Shown piece after piece: positions 12,022 through 23,290 of a stretch of DNA of 64,000 nt. The position numbers and the translations under genes were made by a program. This DNA comes from Ischnura elegans (taxonomy: Eukaryota; Arthropoda; Insecta; Odonata; Coenagrionidae), in contig NC_060252.1 in assembly GCF_921293095.1 (NCBI RefSeq), positions 40,424,881-40,488,880 on the forward strand, in the 5' to 3' direction. Below the pieces are notes generated by a model, which saw only the letters and a program-made list of their open reading frames with translations, did no database searches and was not told where the DNA came from. Position 1 is the stretch's first letter, and each line of letters starts with the position of its first letter.

Positions 12022-12441
12022 GTCTGGGATTTCCGGGGAAACTGCCCTCACAAGAAATGTAACAACGCGGTGGATAACTGGAAACCATGACAGCAGGATA
12101 TTGTCTTCGTACCTACATTTTATATTTCTTTGGCGAATAAAACACATAAACATTTTTCTGTTTGTCTTGATACTGTGCGTAGCACGTACTAGTAGTCCAG
12201 GTATCTGGGTTCTTACATGTGTACCTGCAGTATGGGATAGCCGTATTGGGATTGTAGTCATAGGAAATGGAACAACGCGGTGGATCCTCGGAAACCATAA
12301 GAGCAGGACCTTGTATTCATTCATAAGAGTTTTATGTAATTTTTGTTAATTAAAACACATTGCCATTTCTTTGTTTTTCTTGAACTTAGGCGAGTGCGTA
12401 CAAGTATTATAGTACGTAGAACGACAGAGTATTCATGGCTA
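12022..12441 (+). repeat. Old tandem duplication, 210-bp units
   Basis: The word aacaacgcggtggat occurs at 12061 and again at 12271. Around each lie matching stretches: gaaatg before it, ggaaaccat(g/a)a(c/g)agcagga after it, then aaaacaca(t) about 60 bp on, ctttgtttttcttga-like and gcgtacaagta-like words. Units run roughly 12022-12231 and 12232-12441 and look about 70% identical. The open frames here (113 codons + strand, 164 codons - strand) span both units, so their internal repetition reflects DNA duplication rather than a protein repeat family. Confidence 0.7.
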
Positions 12442-13490
12442 AAATAATATTAATGATGAAGGCGAAAGAAATGAAAATTAATCGCCACGGGTCGGTGTGG
12501 GATGTCCAGTGTCTGCTTTTGTGACCTGTATTCTCGCTAACGCCTTTCATACTCCTAGCCTCCACATTATCACTTTCACTCTCCTTGCTCCTCTTTTTCC
12601 CGCCTCTCCCCTACGCCACCTAGTAATTTCACTCTGCTTCCCATCCCTTTGGGGGCATTAAGCCTCCCTGCCGCTTACCGAAGCCCTTCGTGGTCTCTAT
12701 TATTCAAGGTCCGCAGCTCGTCCCCTGCTTTTGTGCCCAGGCAAAATCCCCTCCCATCACAGTCATCCTCCACCACTATGGCCAAGGGGGGTCGCCAACC
12801 CCCCCCCCCCAAGAGACTATCCTCCCGTCCCCCCTTTTTTCATCTTCACTCCCTCCTCTTCCAATTTCTTTCATTTCCCTCTCGCACGGTGCCGATGACG
12901 TGTGTGAGATATGACGCGCCGTCCGAAGCCTCTTCGCTGCACATCACTTTCCTGCTACACTGCCTAATTCGCCAGAACCTTCAGGGTGTTCCTATATTTT
13001 TATCCTGCCTCACAGTATTTCAGTCTGCTATGTTTCAAGAGGAGGAAAAGTGTCTATGGCTCCGCATAAGTTTTGTGACTGCTAAATTTGAGCTTTCGTG
13101 GCTTCTATGCACATTATTTTAGTAAAAAAAATATTTTCGGTGATGGATCGAGTAGTTGCACAGGTGGGTTAGTTGCGTTGCAGTGTTTGCGATTTTCGTC
13201 CTGCGAGTAGAAAATTGCCGCAATAGTTTGCGATGATGCCTCCTCAATTCCACTTTAGAGGAGTGAATTCTGTATAGTAAAATTTGCGATTTTTTCAGTG
13301 ATACCGGACCGTGATTTTGACTTAGATATTCTACCTTGATAAAGTTTCCATTTCTAAGTTGAAATCTTAGGCGGTGTGATTAAAAAATTGCAAAAAATAG
13401 CCGTTTTGGCTTATATTGGATTTTCTCCGGCTATCACCGCTGTAGTTAACTGAGGGATGTCTTAGATATAGTTATCCATCCAGTTATCCA
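12442..13490. other. Noncoding stretch with pyrimidine-rich block
   Basis: About 12530-12890 is strongly C+T-rich and includes a G6 run (12786-12791) followed by C12 (12799-12810), able to pair as a short hairpin. The 157-codon frame at 12649-13122 is mostly the Pro/Ser-rich shadow of this block. The rest is plain A+T-rich sequence. Confidence 0.5.
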
Positions 13491-13706
13491 TTATACCGAA
13501 GTTCACTCCACCCCATGAATGGGGTGGAGTGAATTTCGGTGTAATTACATGAAGTAAGTAGCGAATATTAATTCAGATATGGTACTGCTAATTACATGAA
13601 GTAAGTAGCGAATATAAATTCAGATGTATCAGAAAATTAAAATGAATGGGGTGCAGTAAATTTCGGTAGTATTCGCTACTTACTTCATGTAATTAGCAGT
13701 ATATCT
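13491..13706. mobile_element. Nested fold-back (MITE-like) element
   Basis: A 24-bp stem pairs 13491-13514 with 13521-13544 around the 6-nt loop atgaat, with two G-T pairs. The outer word gaatggggtggagtgaattt (13517) recurs as gaatggggtgcagtaaattt (13645). A second module, starting taattacatgaagtaagtag, appears directly repeated at 13542 and 13589 and then inverted at 13671-13695. The inverted copy pairs with 13575-13613 apart from a 2-nt bulge. The sequence is therefore a set of direct and inverted repeats built from two modules, as in fold-back elements or MITEs inserted in their own kind. No target duplication was identified, and there is no coding capacity. Confidence 0.65.
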
Positions 13707-15623
13707 CACAACCACTGTCATCTGTAAATACTATTTCTCCGAATTTTAACCGAGGAATAAGGGAATCCACAGCATTAAAAAGTAGTCTAGGGTGGGTGTA
13801 GAGATCATGTCACATATTCATCGCTGAAACTGTCTGCATAGATTTATGTTGCCAGTCATTGAAGCAGTGACAAGTTTTGTCGATGACATGATATGATTGA
13901 ATTTAATAGTTTTTAGTGCGACTGAATTTAAATTTTGAAGAAATATACGGTAATGAACAAAGAATCTTGCTATAAGCAGAGGTGGAAAATGGTACATATG
14001 TGAAAAATGTTGGACAGGCTGTGTGACATTTGGAAAATCTCGTAAACAAAAGTTTGAGGAATATCACGTAAATTAAAAAAATTAATTTTAAAATCTTAAT
14101 TTAACCCAATTTGGCATCGTTAGATGTGTATTCATAATTTGATTGAACTGTTATTATGGAGGCAGAACATGAAAAATTATAGCTAACGTCAAGCACTAAC
14201 ATATGGCTATGGCTTCTTTACAATGAACTTAAATAAATAATTATATGTAATAATATTCCATTTTCGTCATTTCCAGTTAGCTGTGCATGAAAAATGACAA
14301 TTTTCTGCTTTGTGTGAGTGAGCAAGTGAATACTAGAAGTAAGTGAGTGATAAAAGTGCACCGAATGTGACAATTACTGGTTGCCCATAAGGACAAATAA
14401 ATATGCTCGTAAAATATTTAAATATCGATGGGAGGCTTGCATATGTCATACAGCTAATTTTATTTCAATATGTATGTATTCGAAAAGTACACCTATCCGA
14501 AGTAGAATGTTATAGCAAGAATCGTCACTCACCGAATCCGTGTTCACCTTTTAGTCAGCTCGTAATAAGTTCAACTTTTCAATTTTTTTGCTCGTGATTT
14601 CAGGTATCTCAATTTCGTTTATTCGTAGTGATTTATGATGGTTCATTTTCTGTTTTTCGCTTTTTTCGCAACATTGAGCGGAAGAAACACCCAATTATTC
14701 GGAAATTGAACCGCGAGAGCTCCCTTTGATTGTCTTTAATTCCTTTAACATGTGATTTTTTTATGCATTCTGATGGAGGAAAACACTGAATTATAAAATA
14801 ACTGTTTCACTCAAATGGAGTGCATCGCGAGTTTTCACTAAGCATTAGTCATCTGATGAAAGTGAGAGCGGCAACTAATCTATGCAAATGAATACGTGAG
14901 ATTCGATCCAATTCAAAATTTGCATTCATATGAGCCTTTAGCCCTTAGTCCCAAGCAGTGCTTGTTCAAGTTGATTTATAGGTTTTGGGAAGGGATCGAG
15001 GAACAAAAGGAGTCTAATTATAATACGTTTTGCTCTACCTTTCTCCAATTTGACCCAATTAAAAAGCAAAAGAGTGAATTTAGGCATAAAATAAGCGGAA
15101 TTCTGGCGAAAAGAAAACCTTTTTTTATTTATTAGGCCGCTTCACGGCAAAAACAATGATTCAAGGTTGCCTGCTTTTACATGTTTTTATTGGCCTTACT
15201 TCTTAGCATGCTAAGTGGATATTTTGTAACCAAATAAATTTATTTCAAAAAGAAAACACGTCAGTTTCCGGTGTTTCTTGAAGAAATGAATTCCGGTTTT
15301 AACCCTCTGGTTATCAATATATATTTTATGTACCCTTATGATTTGCTATAGAATATATAATTAGACTATTTAGAAATATTTATTCAATTTGATTATTTTA
15401 ATTGATATATGTTTTTTCATTCCAGGTAAGGTCCATTCTGCTGAAATACACAAAGGATATGGAATTGGTGAGATTTTATCATAGATATATAGTGAATGGC
15501 TGTAACTGGATTGGAACTCGCCTCTGGAATGGGAAAATTAGCCATAAAAATTCTATTTATGGCAATTAAAGGAAATTCAAACTACCCTTTAGTAAATAAT
15601 ATCCCTCAACGCTTCCATGACTA
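13707..15623. other. A+T-rich noncoding stretch
   Basis: No open frame over 80 codons with protein character, and no recognisable RNA gene or transposon end. Confidence 0.6.
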
Positions 15624-15812
15624 TGCGGGGTAATTCAGTTACCCCCAATTATGTTAACTTTGTATTATTTTTTTATTTTTTGTTTTGTCCCTTTGATATT
15701 TTTTGCATTTGAGCTCATCGACTTTGCCTTTATATAGACGAAAAATGTTTTTTACAGTATTATTGTTTTTAAAACTTCAATTTCATTGGTGAGATAACTG
15801 AGTTACCCCGCA
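15624..15812. mobile_element. Small inverted-repeat element (MITE-like), 189 bp
   Basis: The left end tgcggggtaattcagtta (15624-15641) and the right end taactgagttaccccgca (15795-15812) are inverted repeats with 17 of 18 positions matching. The left repeat is itself a small hairpin (ggggtaa/ttacccc). The interior is A+T-rich with no frame. No clear flanking target duplication is visible, so the superfamily cannot be assigned. The size and terminal repeats fit a MITE. Confidence 0.6.
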
Positions 15813-18800
15813 CAGCTGTTGGTAGGAAGAAAAAATAGCTTGTTTGTTATAATGGTGCAGGGATAAAAGTTGGTTTCAAAAAAATTATTGAATACTAACT
15901 TTAATAACGCCAATATTCTACACGCAACATTAGTACTTTGGTACTTGTTTTTTCATAGCATGTTTGACAATGTACAGTTGCAATAGCAAAATATGAAATA
16001 ATCCTGCCGTTTTGCACAAAATCAATGTTAAAATCTAATGTAGCCTATAGTGTATTTATAAATTATGCAAAACAAGATGTTATATCATTAAAAAAGAGCT
16101 ATTGCTTTTAATTACAGAATGGGCAAAAATAATTTACGTCGAGAAAAAAATGCATTCTCATTCCGCTATTTTCTAGTTATGTGTGGTAATAATCGCCGAA
16201 ATAGAGCGTAGGTATAGTGCCAATTCCCTGTATAACAGTGTACAACAGGGTATTGACACTTCTTTCTGGTACGGAATAAGTAACTAACCCAAGGGTGTAA
16301 ATGGCTAGTTATGTAGGAAGGTGCAACACTCGCGACCGTTGCACTTTAGACTAAGCGCGACGCACGGTGCAAGTTTAACATTGCGAGATTAAGATAGAAG
16401 GGAAAATATTTACCAATCTGCATTTTATTGTTGCGCAAAATTTTTGGTGGTATATTTACAAGGTTTATACGAATAATTAGATACAGACACTGCCGTAAGC
16501 GGAAGTTTCCTGAGTGTGTGCATGGTTGGGACCTATGCGGTATTTTGTTCCTCAGAGCAGATATGCTAGATGATTGATTGAGGTTGCACGATTGTTTCAT
16601 TGTGTCATTTCATCAATTTTTGTGTAGGTATCACCCCACTGTCATCCTTCTAACTTCCCAATCACCCCCACGGCTTTTTTCCCAGCAAAGAGTACGGCCT
16701 TGGAGAATTTATTGTCTTTCAACTGTTTAACGACCATAAATCATTCAACTACCTATACGTTCAATTTGTTTTCTCCGAGTATGAAAACCTTATAGTTGAT
16801 CCCCATGTATAGTCGTCTCCACAAAACCAATTTTTATCTTATTCAACAATGACGAATCATAGGATATGGGCGGTGGATTCCGTGCAAGCACCAGACAAGC
16901 GATATGAACGGAGAACTATCCCTTCCCCCATATCTCGGTATTACTGCTGTTTTTCTTGTGGAAGCGGGATATAATTCCGATCCACCATAGAGCCTCCTCC
17001 TTCCCCTCCCATCCAACGCCCACATTGCCAACGGGAGCTTCGTCTCCTTTCTCGAGTAGCAATGAAACCATTCCAATGCCCCATACCGCTCGGGCTTCTA
17101 ATATTCTCGCCTTCATGGCAAAGCCGTTCTCCGCCCTCGCCGATGATTTTTAGTGGGACGTCCCGTCCTGGCTCGCACTCTGAAAAGTATATCTCTTTTT
17201 TTCTTCCTTTCTCTATCCTTCTACCACTTCCCTCGATATATTCTCCCTCTCCCTTCAGCGGCGGGCTAAACGCTTGCTTTTATTTTACTCAATCGGCAGG
17301 CTGACTCCCCTTGTACGGATTCGCTTGTGGAGTTAGGGAGCTAGAGGAAAATATTCCCTTCCTCTCTCTCCTTGTTGCGCGTTGAGTTACTCCTTGGATG
17401 ATGTGATAGGTGGTTTCCTACTTCATTGTGTGGAAGCAAGGAAGCTTAATTTCTCCTCTCTCGATACGATTTTAATTTCTTTTGGCATCAATATAGTTAC
17501 CTGCATAAGTGCATGACTTTATACTGTGAATACACTTGTGTCGTAGGAAACTCAGATAGCGTTTCTGTCTCAAAAAATACGGAGTGGTGTATATAGTACG
17601 GCATGAGTTTAGACTGTTTGTATTTTATTAAAAAATTGTATTTAGCTATGTAAAATGTTATTCAAAGTAGAGAATTAGCTATGATTGCATAATGTCCTTG
17701 AAGTGTATTCGTTGAGAAATAAAATATAATATATATTTATAAAAAGAAAGTTTAAATGTGCCTTCTTCTTTGCTACTGGGCCACAGTCTCGTTGAGATTG
17801 GCTCAGTTCAGAGAGACCCTATTATTGAAGGAAATAATCGCTCGTTAGAGAGTTGATGACAAAAACTGCGTGAGACGAATGCGCAAGGCCGAGAAGTAGC
17901 AGAGAAACGGTGAGCCATACAGAAAGACTTAGTGACGTCATGAACTTATCAGCGAACAGGGAAAGCTCGTCAATAATTCCCCAATAATATCTCTAGAAAT
18001 AGGATACGGATCTGAAACGGAAAAATAAGGATGTCTTTCTATTTCAAACGGCAATACTAATAAAATAGTCCATTGGCGTAAGTTTTGAGTGTTGGCTGAC
18101 ACATGAAGACTTTTCCTTGTAATATGTTAATAATCAGCATCAATCAAAGTATTGCTTTTATATATTGCTCTGCATATGTTAACCGCATTCATCCTCAAAT
18201 GAATATTCATTCTTTTTTCTTGGATATCCATTTAGTCACTGCAGTAAATCCATCATCAAACGTAATCCTTTTGCGCATTTAATTGTGTGCTTTTTGATAG
18301 GATGAAGATAACGTGTTCAATCTTGAAAGGGGGAACCATCACACTTGATTGAAATTGTTGCTCTTCAGATATAATTGGAGTTTCCTTTTGATCTGCCGTC
18401 CTATTTTTATTTTTTTAACTCTCGAATTTCCACTCGATCGCGAAAACCTTTCCCTTTCACTTGCCCTGTTAATGTTTCCTCCTCCAGTGCAAAGAGTAAT
18501 CCTTAGTTTTTTTTTATCCTGCACCGATTGAGTTTTCATCTTGTGGGTCTTTGATGGAGGAAATGATTTTGTCGGGAAATGGACTCTCACCCATTGCAAT
18601 TGGATATTGTTCAAGTGAGCATATTAATTTGATAGGTAGTATAATTTGATTGTTGCCTTTGAAACCAATATTTTTAGTATTTTACTCAATAAAATACTGC
18701 TAGATGAGTGTTTTTTTTCAAGCAAAGTACTTTCCAACGACTTTTTACTTATAATTTTCCCATAATACCCTTTTTATCAGACCTTTATATTATAATTATA

Positions 18801-19479
18801 GCGTTATTAAATGAATTCGGAGTAATGTCTTGTTAATTTTCTGCGATTTAATAATTTTTAAAATTCATCCCCGTGACACTATATATACCTCCTTACTTCA
18901 AAATAATTAAATCTGTAAACGTTTATGTTTGTTACGCCTCTTGTACGATAAAAAATATTTACCTATTCCTATGTGTAATAGGTACTTATATCTTCACCAA
19001 ATCTTGAATTTTGATGTAAAAATCATAGAGAGGTGCACATCTTCATTTGACTGTTTAAGTCTACACTCCCTACCCTACGTACCCTCGAATGTTTATTTCA
19101 TGAATCCATTGGTAGGACACGTTCAATTGGTGATAATGATGACATATTTTAAGAGAATACAGCAGATAACGTTGAAGTACCAGGCAACATTACAATCCTT
19201 CCTCACGCCAGTAATGCTTTCCCGTAATATTTTTATTCCGTCATGTAAGGTTAAGTATTCCAACTGATGAGGAAAAAATGCTGGTGAATATAATACTGTA
19301 GGTGTATTAGATGATGTTGCATGAGGCATATTTTCTCTGATAAATTTATTTATAGTGATGCGATTTACCTAATTGTTTCCCAACTGTAAGTTCGTATGTT
19401 ATGGTATTAGGAAGATGCGATCAACAATTGAGGTCATTTGCTCCATGAAGGAAGTACATGAAAGGAAGGGTGGAGAGAA
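15813..19479. other. Long noncoding stretch
   Basis: A+T-rich DNA with a C+T-rich block at about 16970-17270. A hairpin pairs gtgccaattccctgt (16217-16231) with acagggtattgacac (16245-16259) at 13 of 15 positions around a 13-nt loop. No gene is supported. The frames at 17062-17304 and 18339-18614 follow composition only. Confidence 0.5.
16217..16259. repeat. 15-bp imperfect hairpin
   Basis: Two 15-nt arms pair at 13 positions around a 13-nt loop. The stem is too short for a typical animal microRNA precursor, and no longer flanking pairing was seen. A MITE remnant or chance hairpin is likely. Confidence 0.4.
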
Positions 19480-19692
19480 ACTCGGCGTAGGCATTAGCCT
19501 GCTCTTAACAAAAGGCGCCAAGGTTTAGCGTCCCATCCGACAGACGGAGTATTTCGCTTGAAATGTCCCCCACACGGCAATCAATCAGGAATCGGGAAGT
19601 CTCTCAAAATTCTCTGCCATCACTGGGATTTGAGCCTGAAACCGCGGGGTGGGAAGCCAACATCCCAGCCATAACACCAACCCGATCCCCCG
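19480..19692 (-). mobile_element. tRNA-derived SINE, minus strand
   Basis: Read on the minus strand from 19692, the head carries an A-box-like ttggtgttatggctgg and a B-box-like ggctcaaatccc (consensus GGTTCRANNCC), spaced as in a tRNA gene. The body follows, with ccgtctgtcggatgggacg then ctaaacc (about 19550-19523), and ends near 'ggctaatgcc'. A GTCGGATGGGACG(T/C)TAAA module is, as far as I recall, shared by several invertebrate SINE families. I cannot name the family. No clear tail or target duplication was found. The 97-codon frame overlapping it on the + strand is a shadow. Confidence 0.6.
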
Positions 19693-21095
19693 ATTCCAAG
19701 TTTTGGCTCTCTAATGCATTTTTTCTTTTATTTCTGCACCAGAGTACGACAATACATTATTTTATGCTCATATCGGGCATTGCCCTGTATCTAATACTTT
19801 CCCTGTTTTCAACGAAGGCTTACGACTGTTCTTTTCCTAGCTCTCTCAGATCATGAAGAAGGCTCATAGGGATTATGGGAGTGATTCAACATTGAGACTG
19901 CGAGCATATGGCACTTTTCTACCCGCTTAATACTTTAGAAATCCATGAATGACATTTTTTATTCCCAAGTTATATTTTTTATTGTGATTAATCGCTGTCG
20001 ATGGCATGCTAATGCGGGAGAAGATGGAAAGACGGGTTGATATGGATTTGAATCGAGGAGAGAGAGAGAGGAAAAAACTAGTCCACTCAGACTTCTTCAA
20101 GCTCTCATTTTCTCTCTCTTCGGATCCCGAGACGTTCCTGCTTCAGAATCATTCGCTGGCGAAAAATCTTTTCGGATCCCCAGCTGGATGGATGAGTCTG
20201 CTCCGATGGGCATTTTTCATTCCAGGGACACCTGTTGGCAGATCTCTTCTTTTCTTCTTCTTCTTCCTCTTTTCGTCTCCTTCTTCCTCCCCATATTCTC
20301 CTCGCTTCGCGTTGCTTCTTCTCAAGCGTTTCCTTTTTCGTGTCCACCCATCTTAACCTCATTCTCACGAACGCGTTCCGGTTTTTTTTTCTTTGGCAGA
20401 TTGACGATTCGAAACGTATTTCCTTTTGCGTATCTTTCCTCGCGTCACAGGTAAACGTTCGGATATGTTTTTGAAATACTGATAGATATCGAATACAGAA
20501 GGGGTAAGGATTTGTTCCTGAAATTTCACGATTTTTTCCGCAAAACCATTGCACTCCTCTAGACTTATCTTTATGATTGTGCTCCCAAAGGTTTACTGAA
20601 GAAAACGAAAATGCGAATTTAAACATGGCAGGTACTCATATCCTTCATTCATATCCTCTAGTGGGGAGATAGATGAGTGAAAGTAAGATTAAGTGACTTT
20701 GAACGAGGGCACAGTTTTAATACTTTGTGTAAAATAAATGAAAAAAGAATGTTGGGAGTTCGATAGCACAAGGTGAGTACTACTATAGATCTTGGTTGAG
20801 TGTGATTGAAAGCTTTAACTGAAAAAATATTCCTCATTTCTATAGGATACTACATTATTTCCTCTGTCCTCCGTTAAACTCGTGAAGATCGGAGGGAAAT
20901 TTTGTTGTCTGCATCTAAAGAGTAATGCCGATAATTTCTGTTTCGTATTCAGAAATTCAGTGAACCCCATATTGGAAATATTAAGACGAAAAATTCAACC
21001 ATGGCCTTGTTGCCGAAGATTCCTGCTAAAACGTGTCCTTGTTGCAAAAAAGGGGATAATTTGACTCTGAAAATTTCCGAATGCTAGGAAAAAAA
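19693..21095. other. Noncoding stretch with C+T-rich block
   Basis: About 20090-20400 is pyrimidine-rich (ctcttcttttcttcttcttc at 20242) and generates the 116-codon + frame and the Arg/Glu/Lys-rich 173-codon - frame. Neither has domain character. A short (GA)n run lies at 20056-20071. Confidence 0.55.
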
Positions 21096-21345
21096 GGTGA
21101 GCGTGGTGACCTAGTGGGTAGGCCTGATTGCAGACCAGATGGTCACGGGTTCCAACCACGGGTGATGCCATCGGAAACCCCTAAATCAAAATCTTTGATG
21201 TACGAGTAGGCTCAGGAAAGGCATCTGATACCAGTGAATCTGAATGCGTTAATTTCTAACCCGCGTCTCAGGCTAAGGTGAGCTCTACCCTCAGCTGTTT
21301 AAACCAAAACTCGGGTTATAATGCCAAGTGAGTGAGTTTTGTGTT
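21096..21345 (+). mobile_element. tRNA-derived SINE, plus strand
   Basis: The A-box-like tgacctagtgg (consensus TRGYNNAGTGG) lies near 21107, and a B-box-like gggttccaacc starts near 21148, a tRNA-like separation of about 31 bases between boxes. The B box has C where the consensus has G. About 180 bases of non-tRNA body follow, through 'gcgtctcaggctaaggtgag' and 'aactcgggttataatgcc'. The end is placed near 21345 by loss of this G+C-richer character. It differs in sequence from the other SINEs here, so it is a separate family. Confidence 0.55.
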
Positions 21346-22943
21346 GAGCATACTTTTCCATGGATACAATAAAAATTTTCAAGCATAATGCTATTATAAA
21401 AATGTTGCTGGCATTTTTTCACAAATTATTTAATCTCATGAACGGTTTTCTTATACTATGGGTTATCATCAGGTGACGCTGCGTCATGGGAGACCATTTT
21501 TATCTACATGTTACACTAAACGGGTCGTGGGATTATGGCATATTGCCGATAATTTTCATTTTATCAATATTTTGCCATCCGTGATTGAATGATAATGAAT
21601 CGACTCTTTCACATGAGATAATAAAATTTTCCGTCATACACTAACTTTAAGGTGAGCTTCAACTTCCTGTTAATCTTTCCGTGACGTTGTTTGAATGCTA
21701 TAAGTTTCATTTTTCCGGGTTCCCGTCATATGTGTTGACTCAAGCAAACCACACTTACGGCTCCATTCCAGCTGCCTCACTCAGGTCGAAGTGGCTTTAC
21801 GGAAAATGAATTTAAATAAAAAAGCAGCCCGGTTTTCGTAAAATTACTTGGAACTGAGGGCTTCTGGAATTTAGGGGAAGCTTTTTTCTGCCTCAGAAAA
21901 CGCACGTGTCGAGAACTCGGAGGAAATGAACCTTTCTGTATGAGCCTTAACTGTCTAATAAAAATTTAAAACGGCTCGAAACTATTGCTGGATAGGCATT
22001 CATCCACTGTAGTGGAATTACAGCTATACTCAGTAGAACTTAGGATGTGATATGAGCCTTGTGATTCGTGTATAAAAGGTTTTTTTTCCTTTAAATAGTT
22101 ATTAATGCAAAAGTTATGAGTTAAGTAGGGTATATCCACAGACATGAAGTGAATACTAAGATTTTTGCATATTTACATGGTATATTAATCTAACGATAAA
22201 TGCTGTGGTTCCTATATTTATTTCTTAGCAATTTCATTCATCAGGAAAACTTCTTCATAGTGGTTATTAAATTTTGCAAGATTCGTTATGCGAATTTTAC
22301 ATCTATATTTCAATCTAACTTTCTGCAATGTAAATTCACTCCAAAACCACCCCACTGAAATGTAAATCTTGTAATTATATAGCATATATTTTGGTCGGAA
22401 ATCGACATAGAAATTGCTCTCAATGAACATGCCTATAGATCCTCCGATGGTTTTTCCAGTTCTTGTGATTTGCAAGTAATAACTAACTAGCTGTCGTTTG
22501 TAACACGTCTTTGCATAACCAACTAGAAACACTTTCACCTCTGAAATCTTCCGAATCATTCATTTTTTTACAAATTGTCCATTTTGTCCTTAGTCTTAAT
22601 TATCATGTTGATTTAAAAGCAGACATCGAAAGGGGAAGTAGTTTGAATTTTTACTCGTCACTTATAGGTTTCATGATGCTCGGAATAAAATAAATGACAT
22701 TCTGTCCATATAAGGAAGCACCTTTTTAGATCTCAGTTTAGGTAATGGCGTGCAAATGACCCTGTTGTCGACGCATCCCCAAAACGTATTTCTACCACTA
22801 TATGTAATGGCACATGACATAGTCACCATGACTTGGTACGTAAGAAATGACTGTTATTTTTATTTAATTACTGACATATTGTTTCGTATTGTTTGCAAAT
22901 ACAGTGGACTTGTATATCACGTCTCTGAATGTTAAACTGCTAG
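21346..22943. other. A+T-rich noncoding stretch
   Basis: No supported gene. A 113-codon minus-strand frame at 22218-22559 is A+T-rich with no recognisable motif. Confidence 0.55.
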
Positions 22944-23172
22944 TTCTTCCATCTCAGAGCTCTCTGGCGTCACCTAAGCGTCTTTTACACCTTTAGTTTC
23001 ATTCTTTCACGTGCAGTTATTTTTTCCCTAATCACATACTCTCTCACTGAGATCCGATTGCAAACTTCTCCATCTCAGAGCTCTGTCGAATCATCCATCC
23101 GTCTTTCATACCTTTATACATTTGGTTTCATTCTCTCACGTGCAGTCTTCGTTATTTTTTCCCTAACCATCT
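22944..23172 (+). repeat. Tandem duplication, about 121-bp spacing
   Basis: The word ccatctcagagctct occurs near 22949 and 23070. Both copies are followed by cgtctttNNacaccttta- or cgtctttcataccttta-like words, then ggtttcattct(t/c)tcacgtgcag-like and ttattttttccctaa words. The second copy has small insertions. The units look about 80% identical, so the duplication is moderately old. Both copies keep the E-box word cacgtg. Confidence 0.7.
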
Positions 23173-23245
23173 ACTGAGGGATGAAGCTCCTCCCAAAGTG
23201 GTGACCTTTGGGAATTCAAACGATGTGCCTCCTCTTGACGCAGAC
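23173..23245. other. Short spacer
   Basis: Unremarkable sequence between the tandem duplication and the G-rich patch. Confidence 0.5.
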
Positions 23246-23290
23246 GGGGGTGGTGGGTGGAGGGGTAGGCTAAAGAGGGGAGGGTGGGGG
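23246..23290 (+). other. G-rich patch able to form a quadruplex
   Basis: Runs of G at 23246-23250, 23255-23257, 23262-23265, 23277-23280, 23282-23284 and 23286-23290 are separated by mostly short spacers. The pattern fits a possible G-quadruplex on the + strand, though one spacer is 11 nt. Further GGG runs continue to about 23330. The minus-strand frame here is proline-rich only because of this composition. Confidence 0.45.

Noticed and set aside
11830..12324. 164-codon minus-strand frame and 113-codon plus-strand frame with internal repetition
   Set aside because: The repetition mirrors the 210-bp DNA duplication on both strands, so it is not evidence of a repeat protein.
12649..13122. 157-codon frame resembling a proline-rich protein
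   Set aside because: It lies over a C+T-rich block with a C12 run; no recognisable domain or conserved pattern.
16217..16259. microRNA precursor
   Set aside because: The stem is only 15 bp with two mismatches, shorter than animal precursors, and no extended flanking pairing was seen.
20105..20626. 173-codon minus-strand frame, the longest of all
   Set aside because: The Arg/Glu/Lys-rich composition is what the complement of a (CTT/TTC)-rich tract encodes; no motif was seen.
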